A stretch of 64,000 nt of DNA from Chionoecetes opilio (Eukaryota > Arthropoda > Malacostraca > Decapoda > Majidae): the NCBI GenBank assembly GCA_016584305.1, contig JACEEZ010007263.1:35001-99000 (forward strand). The letters run 5' to 3'. Positions 50,710 through 64,000 of this stretch are shown one piece after another. How positions within the stretch are numbered: the first letter of the stretch is position 1; every line of letters starts with the position of its first letter. Position numbers and translations under genes: made by a program. The notes beneath the pieces were generated by a model. The model saw only the letters and a list, made by a program, of their open reading frames with translations. It made no database searches and was not told where the DNA came from.

Positions 50710-51865
50710 CATAACATATCATCATAATATACAGCGTCCTTTTAAATATTTGCAATCTGGATATAATTATTGAAACATTTTATTTTTTATTGTATATGCA
50801 TGTATAATTTACACGTTTGCATTTAATTATGTTCAATTATAATGTTTACGCCATTCATTATTGGAGTCAGAACTTTTAGAAATACTGTTGTGAGGAGATG
50901 ATGAAAAGAGTCAGAAAAGTCAATTCTCTTCCCACCGTCCTTGTATACTGGCCCCTGATCTGCTGCTGACTCTGTACTGACGTCAGCGATGCCAGAGCGG
51001 CAGAGGAGAGAGAGCAAACACATTTGTTTCCTTGCTAAACCTGCCAAGATTATGTAAGAAGGCCATGAACATACGGAGAAAAACGCGTCGTGATGTTGTT
51101 TTTGTTCAGCTTTTACAGTGTTTTATTTTTATTTATGCGAGTGTAACGCTGGTGTTGTTACTATTGAATCATCGTGTTATGTTATCGTTAATGCTCACTC
51201 TACGGCATAACGGTTTCATGTAATGTGTGTGTTATGCAATGTTTCTGTTATATAGAGTGATGTCGGTTTACACTGTTAATGCGTTTTTTCTACGAGCATG
51301 TTTACTTATGATAATTTATTTACCTTTTTTTTCCTCCTTCTGTCCTTCTATCTATGTTTGTATTGCTCATTGTGTTGCGAGTTATCGGCGAACACATCAT
51401 CGAACGGTTGTGCACATGTGTCGTGTTCCCTCGGCGACCTTCCTGCCTCAACACATGGCAGGGAGGCAGCAGGTGGCCGCTCATACCAACTCACTGATAT
51501 GCTTTGTCCTTATCTATTTAAGCACAAAGACTATCATAGACCATCGAGACCAAAGGGTGAAAGCACAGTCAGACAATCTATTCGAACTAACTATTTATTA
51601 GATTATGGGTGAACGTACACACTGCTTCGCCTGCTTGTGACGTAACATTACTGAGGATGTGTGAGGCGAATGTAGGAAGGAAAGAAACAAAAAATATTAT
51701 GGAGTGTATGCACCGAGTTCTGCACATGCGCTGGAGCAACCGTCACAGCGGATCCTTCTATAGCGCCACACTGGTTCTTGGAGGGCCGCGAGAAAGACTC
51801 AGGATTCAGCTTCATTGCCTTCATGTCAACAGTTCCCATTGAGGCGGCAGCGGAGACAACAGAAG
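50709..51865. other. Intergenic DNA, no gene supported
   Basis: Contains a 124-codon hydrophobic plus frame (51227-51601) without a domain, signal-peptide pattern or splice support. No RNA gene is seen. Confidence 0.4.
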
Positions 51866-51940
51866 AACATAAGAACATAAGAACATAAGGAAGCTACAAG
51901 AGGCCGCGAAACATATACACGTGGTAGTTTCTGAGACAAC
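51866..51940 (-). mobile_element. CR1-like LINE 3' tail fragment
   Basis: Three 'agaacata' 8-mers, then 'aggaagctacaagaggccgc' and 'acacgtggtag'. Confidence 0.85.
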
Positions 51941-52440
51941 GAGGAGCGAGGAAGAGGGGATGCTAGGATGTGTTGGTGTCCGTGTGTGTTGCGTCATTCG
52001 TGTATAAACTGCTACATCGACCCACAGCTGCCCTAGTCCTCCCAACAGCGCCGGGTAATTTACAGCTTATTATTTACGCCACTTTACAGCCTCGTAGCGT
52101 GACGTGAGGCTGACTTGTTCTAAAAGTTGTGATGGAGTGAGTGAGTGAGTGACTTTTTGGTTTTGGTGCGAGTGTAATGCTTCCTGATTGAGCTTGAAGT
52201 GCAGTGCGATGACCGTGAGTCTTCTGCACGTCATCATAGACTGTCGGGTGACGTCTTAAAGAGTGAGGGAAAGGAGAGAGAAATGGAAGGGGTGGAAAGG
52301 GATGTGAAAACTAAACAATATTCTAGACGTGAAAGAAGAGAGAAAAAGGGAACAGAGAGCCACTTCAAAATTTCTACCATCAGCAAATATATGTATGGTG
52401 CCCGTAGTGATGTGAAATGATGTGTTATATAATGCCGTAA
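51941..52440. other. Intergenic DNA, no gene seen
   Basis: No recognisable feature. Confidence 0.4.
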
Positions 52441-52730
52441 TTACTTGGTTATGATGTGGACTGTAGTGTTAGTGGTGGTAGTGGTATACGTGGTGGTGGT
52501 GGCGGTGGCGTACGAAGTTATAGTGGTGGTGATGGTTGCGAGGGTGAATGGTGGTAGCGCTGGTGGTAGTATTAGTGGTAGTGGTATACGTGGTGGTGGT
52601 GGCGGTCGCGTACGAAGTTATAGTGGTGGTGATGGTTGCGAGGGTGAATGGTGAATGGTGGTAGCGCTGGTGGTAGTGTTAGTGGTACTGGTAGTAATGG
52701 TGGTAGTGGTGGTGGTGGTGGAATGGTTTC
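52441..52730. repeat. GGT-rich duplication, about 105 bp unit
   Basis: 'ggtatacgtggtggtggtgg' through 'gagggtgaatggtggtagcg' occurs twice. Confidence 0.85.
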
Positions 52731-52812
52731 AATAGCTTTTGATCTAAACACAACATTTCTCCTTTTAGCCGCAGCCAGTAAGGACATGCCATCCGCTTAT
52801 TTCCTAGAATAC

Positions 52813-52816
<4 letters not shown>

Positions 52817-52878
<62 letters not shown>
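52817..52878. repeat. (CT)n microsatellite
   Basis: About 31 CT units. Confidence 0.96.
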
Positions 52879-52880
<2 letters not shown>

Positions 52881-53154
52881 TGAACCCTTGTTTCATCACT
52901 AATGCGTCTCAAGGCCCGTCTGCTTGTACGATTTTGCCCGTCAGGGTGGCAAGGTTGGTAGAGACGTGAGCTTGCAATGTGTAGCGTCCCTGCGCATTCG
53001 GTCAGCGGTTCGAGTCCGCCTAGTTCGTGCTGACGTGGCGGCGTTTTGTATAGTCAATAACCTTGTATTTGGTACTTGCAAAGTGTCTAGATAGGATGAA
53101 AATCTGATCTTATCTGTTTGTACGTGTGTTTGTTGCACTTGCATTAGCTCACGT

Positions 53155-53320
53155 TTTTTTTTCCTATTCGGTTTATTTTATTTGCTCATTTTTGTTTACA
53201 TGCCAAAGGACTGACCCAGGGGGAGAAAGGAGTAACAAAAAGCTCATTTAGTTGCTGGTCCCTATAAAGAAAACAGTAGGAGAATATAGAAAATGAATAA
53301 ATGAATAAACAAAGCTTGCA
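53155..53320 (-). mobile_element. LINE 3' UTR fragment (22490 family)
   Basis: The minus strand reads 'tatagggaccagcaactaaa' and 'tgagctttttgttactcc', parallel to 24825-24860. Confidence 0.6.
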
Positions 53321-53399
53321 CAAAATGTATGTAAATGACCACTTTGAACTATTAGTAGAAAACTGAGATGATGTAAAACTAGAAGAGTGAAGGGGTGGA

Positions 53400-53720
53400 A
53401 AGTAGGGAGGAGGAGGAGGAGGAGGAGGAGGAGGAGGAAGAGGAAGAGGAAGAGGATGGAGGAGAGGGAGGTGGAGGAAGAGGAAGAGGAGGAGGAGGGA
53501 GGAGGAGGAGAGAAAGAAGAGAGAGAGGAAGAGGAAGAGGAAGAGGAAGAGGAAGATGGAGAAAAGGGAGGAGGAGGAGGAGGAGGAGGAGGAGAGAAAG
53601 AAGAGAGAGAGGAGGAGGAGGAGAGGGAAGATGGAGAAAAGGGAGGAGGAGAGGATGGAGGAGAGGGAGGTGGAGAATAGGGAGGAGGAGGAGGGAGGGA
53701 GAAGGAAGAAGAGGAGAGGG
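53400..53720. repeat. Imperfect (GGA)n tract
   Basis: Purine-rich triplets over 0.3 kb. The Glu/Arg and Ser/Leu frames are artefacts. Confidence 0.95.
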
Positions 53721-53799
53721 AGAAAAAAAGGTGGAGTGAAGGTCAAAGGTGAAGATGAGGTCATGAACTTGTTGTTGAGAGGAATAAGATGAGGATGTA

Positions 53800-54261
53800 A
53801 TGAGAAGAAGGTTGTGAAGAAGAAGGAAGGAAGGAAGGAAGAAAGGAAGAAAGTTGTGAAGAAGAAGAAAGAAGGAAGGAAGAAGGCTGTGAAGAAGAAG
53901 AAGGAAGGAAGGAAGGAAGGAAGGAAGGAAGGAAGGAAGAAGAATGGGAGTGAAGGTTGAGGGGGATGACTAGAGGGAGTGAGGGTGGCAGGAAGGATTA
54001 TGTGACGTGGAGAAGGTCTGGGAGGGGAGGAGATAATAGAGATAAGGGATAAGTATGGGAAGGGTTGTGCAAAGAGGGAGTTAGTGTTGAGTAATGAGTG
54101 ATGTGAGGAGAGGAGGTGAAGAGGTGAAGAGGACAGGGGATGAGACTGTTATAAGTGGGTTTTATGTTTGTGTTTTTGTATTAAATGAAAGACATGGTTG
54201 ATAAAGTAAGGGATGTTTACATGTACTTCGGCTAAAAAAGTTGTTAGGATGAGGATTTGAT

Positions 54262-54264
<3 letters not shown>
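53800..54264. other. Purine-rich intergenic DNA
   Basis: (GGAA)n-type repeats at 53820-53940, then G/A-rich sequence to about 54140. No gene is seen. Confidence 0.5.
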
Positions 54265-54335
<71 letters not shown>

Positions 54336-54345
54336 TGTGTGTGCA
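54265..54345. repeat. (TG)n microsatellite
   Basis: About 40 TG units. Confidence 0.96.
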
Positions 54346-54443
54346 CTGGGGTATTGGATAACAACGCTGTCCCCCTTGAGCAATGGGATGGGGTGTGTGT
54401 GGTGTGTGAGGTCCTTGCTTTACCCAACGGCATTCATATGAGT

Positions 54444-55475
54444 GTCCTGGTGGAACGCCGACGTGAGTTTCGACAGGGGATGCTTGCAGCCTATGTTGAT
54501 CTCAAGAAGGCGTTTGACTCAGTGCATCGTGAGTCACTCTGGGATCTTCTGCGACTTCGAGGGATTCCTGCAAGGACTATTGGTTTGATAACTGGTCTGT
54601 ATTCTGGGACTGAGAGTGCTGTGAAGTGTGGGGCAGGTGTATCCAACTTCTTTCCTGTGAATTCAGGAGTGAGGCAAGAGTGCGTCCTTGCCCCATCACT
54701 TTTCAACACTTGTATGGACTGGGTATTGGACAAGGTTGTAGATCAAAGTGATTGTGGAGCATCCGTCGGCAACACCAAGATCACTGATCTTGTTTTTGCC
54801 GATGATGCAGTAATCTTTGCTGAGTCGCTGGAGGCCCTGATGATGGCTCTCGAGGCGCTGCACGAGGAGGCAAAGCCTTTGGGACTTGAGGTCTCCTGGC
54901 TCAAGACCAAGGTCCAGGTGTTTGGAGACTTACTAGATGAAGCAGTACAGTCTGTTCATGCGTGTGGCGAGGACATTGAGATCTTGGAAAGTTTTACATA
55001 CCTTGGTAGCGCAGTCCATAATGACGGCGGGTCACGTCAAGAAGTCTTACGGTGGATTGGCATAGCCCACGGTGTTATGGACTCGCTCAGCGGGAGTATT
55101 TGGCGTTGTCGGTACCTGTGCAGGAGGACAAAGATCCGGATCTTCAAATCGCTTGCGATCCCTGTCTTACTCTATGGATGTGAGACATGGACACTAAATA
55201 GTGACTTGAAGAGACGAATCAATGCCTTTGGTAATAAGTGTCTTCGCAGAATTATGGGGTATCGCTGGGATGATTACGTGTCAAATCAGCGATTGCACCG
55301 TGAGACTGAATCGAGGCCTATTACCTGCATAGTCCATCAGCGCCAACTTCGGCCATATGGGCATGTGGCACGCTACCCTGAAACCGATCCTTCCCATCGG
55401 GTTGTATCTGTAAGAGACAATCCGGCGTGGAGGAGGCCAAGGGGGCGCCCAAGGCTCGTGGCTGGGGCAAGTTGA
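54444..55475 (+). pseudogene. RTE-like reverse transcriptase, frameshifted near the end
   Basis: Reverse-transcriptase domain of a non-LTR element. Seen: YVDLKKAFDSVHRESLW (first catalytic Asp), SGVRQECVLAPSLFNTCMDW (family usually RQGCV), LVFADDAVIFAE (catalytic pair), the FTYLGSAVHNDGG region, LLYGCETWTL and CLRRIMGYRWDDYVSN. The frame stops at 55475. A different frame then carries the family C-terminus (EWRCRVGEATRPPAYAPND, about 55530-55598), so a single frameshift near 55465 separates them. The N-terminal part and endonuclease are lost by truncation. Otherwise well preserved. Confidence 0.85.
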
Positions 55476-55608
55476 TGTTTCTTGTCGAGAGCTGCTTGGT
55501 ATGGGAAAGGAGCCTGCATGGGAACTGGCGCGTGGTGACCCCCGGGAGTGGCGTTGTAGGGTGGGCGAGGCGACGCGCCCCCCGGCGTATGCCCCCAATG
55601 ATTGATTG
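54444..55608 (+). mobile_element. 5'-truncated RTE-like LINE with target duplication
   Basis: Flanked by 'attcatatgagt' at 54432-54443 and 55609-55620. The 3' end is an 'attgattg' tail, as in RTE-type elements with short simple tails. It carries the C-terminal two thirds of a reverse transcriptase. Confidence 0.8.
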
Positions 55609-55685
55609 ATTCATATGAGTTCCGATCTCTCTACCAGGAGGGTGACGGCTGGCGATCATGAGTCCAGCGCATGATCAAAGACCTT

Positions 55686-55702
55686 GGTGAATAGCACACA
55701 CA

Positions 55703-55760
<58 letters not shown>
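55686..55760. repeat. (AC)n microsatellite
   Basis: About 36 AC units between SINE2 and SINE1. Confidence 0.96.
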
Positions 55761-55761
<1 letters not shown>

Positions 55762-55762
55762 A

Positions 55763-56046
55763 GGGGAACTCCGTAGTGTAAGGGTTAGCACGCTCGGCTC
55801 ACAACCGAGAAGTCCCGGGTTCGATCCCCGGGCGGAGCGAAGACAGACGGGCGGTCTACTTAAAACCCGAGCCCCTGTCCACCCAGCAGTGAATGGGTAC
55901 CGGGTGTTAGCCGGGGGTTTGTGACCCGCCTCCCGGGGTGGTGGCTTCGGCCAACACTAAAGATAAATGAGAAAAATAAATGTTGATATGGAGACGGGGC
56001 CATACGAGCGTTGCTCTGGTCCTGTAAAATACAACTAGATGAATAC
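55763..56046 (+). mobile_element. tRNA-Val-like SINE1, plus copy
   Basis: Head 55765-55840: A box 'tagtgtaaggg', anticodon stem ctcgg/ccgag, loop ctcacaa (CAC), B box 'gggttcgatcc'. The outer acceptor base pairs are lost, so it is not a tRNA gene. The body is shared with 9601-9830. The 3' end 'ggagacggggccatacgagc', 'cctgtaaaatacaactag' matches the LINE end at 21675-21745. Confidence 0.87.
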
Positions 56047-56139
56047 ACACACACGTGCGTGGCGTGGGTAATGCAGTACGGACACTTGTGCAATTTTTCA
56101 GCTGACTATGAATAGTGATCGTCTGTGTTCCACGACTCC

Positions 56140-56141
<2 letters not shown>

Positions 56142-56208
<67 letters not shown>
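56142..56208. repeat. (TG)n microsatellite
   Basis: About 33 TG units. Confidence 0.96.
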
Positions 56209-56320
56209 ATGGTATTATAAATCTCCTTTGTTTAACATACGGGTCGTCATAACAATTACAAAACGTGAGTCAGACATTCCCGGAGTTTGCCTGAAGCAGA
56301 TTTAGCATTTTCTTGATTAG

Positions 56321-56432
56321 ACTTCACCAATGAAGGGAATCTTGTATACCATGACCTAAGAATGACATCGTGGAAGACTTCACCAATGAAGGGAATCTTG
56401 TATACCATGACCTAAGAATGACATCGTGGAAG
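56321..56432. repeat. 56-bp tandem duplication
   Basis: 'acttcaccaatgaagggaat' through 'gacatcgtggaag' occurs twice with no differences seen. Confidence 0.92.
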
Positions 56433-57109
56433 AGAAGGAGCGAGTAAATTTCCTGTATACTCTGCTGAATGGGAGAAGGACCCGTGGATCACCTCTCAGG
56501 AAAAAAACTGTTAATCTCCTTCGCCTGCACTCTTATACATTAGATTTGAAACCACTTGCTTGTATATCTTGAATACGATAAGACAGCAAATCGACGCCTA
56601 AGTCTGCGAGATACAATTGAAGATCATACTTAATTTACAGGAACTACCACGTGTAAGTCTCACGGCGTCTTGTAGTTTCCTTATTTTCTTATGTTCTTAT
56701 GTTCTTATAATTTTCTTGTTACCCATGGACGAGACTGACAGGAGAGAACTCTAGTGCCTTTCAGACGAGCAGTAAATACCGCTCTATATAAGTATACATA
56801 TCAAGAAAGCTGATGTATTGTTTACTGTTTACATCCACAATCGTAGAGGCGCCAGTGACTCACAGCGCTAATATTACTACAGAAACAAAGAATTTTTTTC
56901 AGCGCGTCAACCAGCTAGTATTTCGGTTACCACGCTGAAGAAGTGAAGGAGTGGCCGGAGCGAGGTACGTGGCGTCAGCATTCATGTCCTTGGCTTAAAC
57001 TCTGTGCCCTTGGAGGTTAGGCGCTCCTCGCTCCTTGGTTACGGTACAGGGCAGTGCCTTGGCCCGCCGCGCATGCTAATGAACTAAACACCAACCAACG
57101 CGACTATTG
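56433..57109. other. Intergenic DNA with a LINE tail at 56635-56710
   Basis: The LINE tail ('aactaccacgtgtaagtctc', 'ttcttatgttcttat') is the only recognised feature. Confidence 0.6.
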
Positions 57110-57290
57110 GAATGGGCTCAGTCTCAGGTGGTCAGTACGGAGTCAATCTGGAGCTTTAAAAGGAGGCTGGATAAATTCATGGATGGGGATGAAAGGTGGA
57201 TGTAGGTAGTGTTAAGTAACAGGAACTACCACGTGTAGGTCTCGTGGCCTCTTGTAGCTTCCTTATTTTCATGTTTTTATGTCTTAAGTC
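57110..57290 (+). mobile_element. CR1-like LINE 3' fragment
   Basis: 'ggtcagtacggagtcaatc', 'gatggggatgaaaggtgg' and tail 'cctcttgtagcttcc'. Confidence 0.85.
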
Positions 57291-57632
57291 AAGAAAATGA
57301 GGCTTTTTAGATGAACGTAAACACCGCAAAGACATTTATTTTTCATATTTCAGTGCGTTATGTAAGTGGGTTTTTTTGTGTGTGGTGTAATTATGTATGT
57401 AATCATGTATGTATGTATATTTATGCTATTTATGGGTAGGAACTTAGTGTAATAGAAACCAGGTTGGGGGATGTATTATGCAAACCCAAGGCATTACACA
57501 ACACGGCAGCCACATCGGTTCTGGCATCGGTTGCATCATCACACGTGCGAGGGTATGAAGGTGTGGAAGAAGCAAAGGGAAAGGGAAACATTTGGGAAGG
57601 AAACAAAAGGTAGAGTAAAGGGAAGAAAAGTG

Positions 57633-57740
<108 letters not shown>

Positions 57741-57969
57741 GGTTGCATCACACTTGTATCGTGAAGCGTCCTGTTCTTGGTCTGTGCGTTGCGTCACTTG
57801 TTATCTTAGAGTTCATGATGTTGACAGTTACTTCGAGCACTAGCGTCACCCTCCTTATCAGAAGGCACTGCTAGTTTACTGCAAGTCATACATTCCAGAC
57901 TCATTCGAAGACTCATTCCTCCCTTCATAGGTTTCTAATAATATTCACCTGTTTGTCATTCCCTCAGCG

Positions 57970-58200
57970 TGCCTCTTCTTCTTCTTCTTCTTGTGACCTT
58001 TGACGCTTAATATCGCTTCATAGATCCTCTTCCAACTTCGTGTCCTTAGTTAACAGTCTTGTCAACTCTTCCCTTGCTTCTTCTTCTTCTTCTTCTTCTT
58101 CTTGAGACCTTTTTGACGCTTAGTATCGCTTCATAGGTCCTCTACAACCTCGTCTCCTTAGTTAACAATCTTGTCAACTCTTCCCTTGGCTATTTCGCTC
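57970..58200. repeat. Tandem duplication, about 115 bp unit
   Basis: 'gacctttgacgcttaatatc' through 'cttgtcaactcttccctt' occurs twice with (CTT)n in front of each copy. A third copy lies at 63370-63480, downstream of gene 3 exon 3. Confidence 0.85.
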
Positions 58201-58239
58201 GGGATCTTAATTCCTTGTCTTGAAAAATTCTTTGTCTTG

Positions 58240-58345
58240 TCTTGTGAATGGTGAATGTAGGTAGCGTTAAGTAACAGGAACTATCACGTGTAGGTCTCGC
58301 AGCCTCTTGTAACTTCAATATTGTCTTATGTTCTTATGTTCTTCT
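58240..58345 (+). mobile_element. CR1-like LINE 3' tail fragment
   Basis: 'gtgaatgtaggtagcgttaa', 'cgcagcctcttgtaacttc' and 'cttatgttcttatgttctt'. Confidence 0.8.
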
Positions 58346-58397
58346 GTTTTCTTTGTGTTCTTTTATCCCAGCATCTGACTCACTCTCTTTCCCTCAG

Positions 58398-58510
58398 ACC
58401 TGGACCACTCGCTGCTCCAAGCTCGCCGCGCCGCCGCCAGAGAGCGCCAGTCGCCCTTAAGCGGCTCTCCGGGCTGGTTGTGCCGCGCCCTTGTCTCCGG
58501 GCAGCAACAG
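58398..58510 (+). promoter_or_regulatory. Candidate 5' UTR exon of MCT-like gene 3
   Basis: A GC-rich block unlike its AT-rich surroundings ends in 'gcaacag|gtgagt', a strong donor at 58511. It is preceded by an acceptor-like 'ttccctcag'. The coding exon at 59260 has an acceptor-like 'tttgtag' at 59243-59249, so a spliced 5' UTR is plausible. RNA evidence would decide. Confidence 0.5.
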
Positions 58511-58685
58511 GTGAGTCATGTGTCCCTACTCGCTACACCTGCAGGATTAGTTTCCTCATTACTGCCGCGTGATAAGGTGACGATTTCAGGTACCACGTGA
58601 CATTTGTTTATTGCTATGCTGATGTGTTCACTGTTTATCTATTTGTAATTGCGTGTATGATGTTATGTTCTATTGCTTGTCTACT

Positions 58686-58909
58686 ACCGTCAATAACACT
58701 TAGTCACCACTGCACTAATGTCGCCAAGTGCCATATATTACAATTTTAGCATCACCACAGACGTATATGTGCCGCTGAAGACAGGTACATAATATAAATA
58801 CTGTGCATGCGTCTTCAGTGGCACATACAAGTCTGTAGTGATGCTAAAATTCGTAATAAATGGCGCCTGGCGACATAAGTGCAGTGGCGACTATAGCGTT
58901 ATGGACGGT
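58686..58909. mobile_element. Fold-back/MITE element, arms about 100 bp
   Basis: Near-perfect palindrome. The left arm 'accgtcaataacacttagtc' to 'gtgccgctgaagac' pairs with the right arm 'gtcttcagtggcacatac' to 'gttatggacggt'. The loop is about 28 bp. Its ends match the element at 26723-27206. Confidence 0.8.
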
Positions 58910-59143
58910 GGTTTTTTTTTTATTGTTTGTGCTATTTGCTCTTGTTTTAATTGTATTTGTTTGTTGTCGATCTGTAATTGTTTTTTCCCAATCAGTCATA
59001 TTTACTTATATTACATTTAAACGGATGGATTACTTCACTTCTTGTTTTATTCCTTTTGTTTTATTTCTATTTGGTTATAATTGTTTTTCGATCTCGTATT
59101 TTTTTCAGTCAGTCGCATTTATTTTACTATATTTACGGTTGGA

Positions 59144-59149
<6 letters not shown>

Positions 59150-59184
<35 letters not shown>
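59150..59184. repeat. Poly-T run
   Basis: About 35 T, 75 bp before the gene 3 start codon. Confidence 0.95.
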
Positions 59185-59187
<3 letters not shown>

Positions 59188-59259
59188 CTTTATTTACATC
59201 TATTGCAGTTTAACATAAATATATATAAAAAAAAACTCGTTGTTTGTAGGTGCGGGAGG

Positions 59260-63003
<3,744 letters not shown>

Positions 63004-63005
63004 GT

Positions 63006-63007
63006 AA

Positions 63008-63073
<66 letters not shown>
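63006..63073. repeat. (AC)n microsatellite at the gene 3 exon 3 donor
   Basis: About 33 AC units starting two bases after GTAAG. Confidence 0.96.
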
Positions 63074-63074
<1 letters not shown>

Positions 63075-63369
63075 GCTTCTCACAGGGCACCTCCGATCAT
63101 CCTCCTTGTGCTATTTATGTTGGGGTCATACATTTTGCATCACATCAGCATAAATTTTTGAGGTTATTTCTGCATTATTACTGAAGTTTTTACTCATTTA
63201 ATCATCCATTTTATTTATCCATTAATTTTCTTCATCGTTTAATCATACCCTTTCCTGTATTCACCTTTTTCCCTCCTTTTCATCCTGTTCCCCTTTATTC
63301 CTACTTCCCCCTTCTCCTCATCCACCTTCTTCTTCTTCGTCTTGTTTCCCCCTAAATTCCCACCACGCA
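63074..63369. other. Gene 3 intron 3, no feature seen
   Basis: No coding exon is recognised. AT-rich, then C/T-rich. Confidence 0.45.
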
Positions 63370-63480
63370 CCTTCTTCTTCTTCTTCTTGTGACCTTTGAC
63401 GCTTAGTATCGCTTCATAGGTCCTCGTCAACCTCGTCTCCTTAGTTAACAGACTTGTCAACTCTTCCCGTGGCTATTTCA
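63370..63480. repeat. Third copy of the 57970-58200 repeat unit
   Basis: 'cttgtgacctttgacgctta' through 'cttgtcaactcttcccgtgg'. Confidence 0.85.
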
Positions 63481-63589
63481 CCTGGGCTTCTAAGGATTTA
63501 CATTAGTTTCCGATCCTTATACTAACATCCTAATTCATTGTTTCCTTTTCTCCCAGCACTGCGTGATGGGGGGCGGTCTTCTCTTTTGT

Positions 63590-64000
63590 TCTTATTCTTT
63601 CTTCTTATCTTCTCTCTTCTCTACTCTTTCTTGCTGTTGAAATATTCTGAGGGGATTCCTGAAGGGGCAATCTTGGTCAAGGGGAGTCCCGGCATGGCAT
63701 GTACTGTATTTGACAGAGACTTGCATAGTGGCCGTATGATGGGGCCACGTAATGCTTCCATGGGGAGATCGGTATGGACCGGACATATGCTTTAATTTAC
63801 ATTGCCCTGGGCCACAGTTACCTTTTGAAATCCCTTCCGTATGTCCTTCCAACAGACATAGGACTCAGGCTGGTAATTCATAATTCGGAAATAAAAATAA
63901 ATTTCTGTTATTCCGTGCCCCGCACTAGATTCGAACCGATGCTACACCAGACTTTGAACCATACACGGGCGCGTTAACCATTTCTGTCAATAAGAAGGTT
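63590..64000 (-). mobile_element. Possible tRNA-derived SINE at the window edge
   Basis: The minus-strand B-box-like 'ggttcgaatct' at about 63932-63942 has an upstream 'aatggttaacgcgcc' A-box-like segment near 63970. The body, if any, lies at 63590-63925. Confidence 0.45.

Larger units (their letters stand above)
54346..55690 (+). mobile_element. SINE2 3' part split by an RTE-like LINE
   Basis: 54346-54443 ('cttgagcaatgggatggg', 'gtgtgtgaggtcc') and 55621-55690 ('aggagggtgacggctggcga', 'aagaccttggtgaatag') are the two halves of a SINE2 copy like 50470-50612. The LINE at 54444-55608 lies between them. Confidence 0.75.

Noticed and set aside
51227..51601. 124-codon hydrophobic plus frame
   Set aside because: Could suggest a small membrane protein, but no ATG context, domain or homologue could be recognised.
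52935..53010. tRNA-like segment with 'ggttcgagtcc'
   Set aside because: A B-box-like word is present, but no convincing A box, anticodon stem or acceptor stem. It may be an old SINE head.
55765..55840. tRNA-Val (CAC) gene
   Set aside because: The outer acceptor pairs are lost, a SINE body follows, and a second copy at 9830-9897 has the same body. It is a SINE head.

Overview
This is nuclear DNA from an arthropod-like eukaryote, most plausibly a decapod crustacean. The evidence is split genes with GT-AG introns, a eukaryotic tRNA-Gly gene with its Pol III terminator, several LINE, SINE, hAT and piggyBac-like repeats, and very long dinucleotide and trinucleotide microsatellites. The species call is inference. 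Most long open frames are translated microsatellites or minisatellites and are not genes.

The host genes are a local cluster of monocarboxylate-transporter-like (SLC16/MCT, major facilitator superfamily) genes. Gene 1 (minus strand, 7876 to 4333, five coding exons, 621 aa) and gene 2 (minus, 45653 to 41652, five coding exons, 505 aa) can be reconstructed completely, with matching splice phases (0,1,1,1). Gene 3 (plus, from 59260) has three coding exons here and continues past the window end. Between genes 2 and 3 lies a decayed fourth copy (minus, about 49640 to 47391) with remnants of exons 1, 3 and 5 in the original order. All three genes carry the MCT signature before TM1 and the conserved TM5 motif. 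They lack residues that mark the classical proton-lactate carriers, so the substrate is open.

The rest is mobile DNA and simple repeats. It includes a CR1/Jockey-type LINE 3' half with an intact reverse-transcriptase frame (20373-21745), a decayed LINE (22490-24930), a LINE inserted in a (GA)n tract (38671-39592) whose short 3' tails recur at about ten other sites, and an RTE-like LINE (54444-55608) that broke a SINE and left a 12-bp target duplication. There are four or more tRNA-derived SINE families. A hAT transposon with both ends and an 8-bp target duplication (33456-37504) is nested in an older inverted-repeat element, and a non-autonomous hAT (29550-31167) also has an 8-bp duplication. 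Two piggyBac-like MITEs, several fold-back elements and large minisatellites (15, 16, 29, 33 and 52 bp) complete the picture.

The most unusual structure is at 60962-61636. A unit of about 52 bp, made of a LINE tail joined to a pyrimidine tract ending in CAG, is repeated about twelve times directly before the true acceptor of gene 3 exon 2, giving a ladder of apparent decoy 3' splice sites. Second is the 3' tail shared by the tRNA-Val-like SINE and the 20373-21745 LINE, together with the repeated location of these elements between (CA)n tracts.
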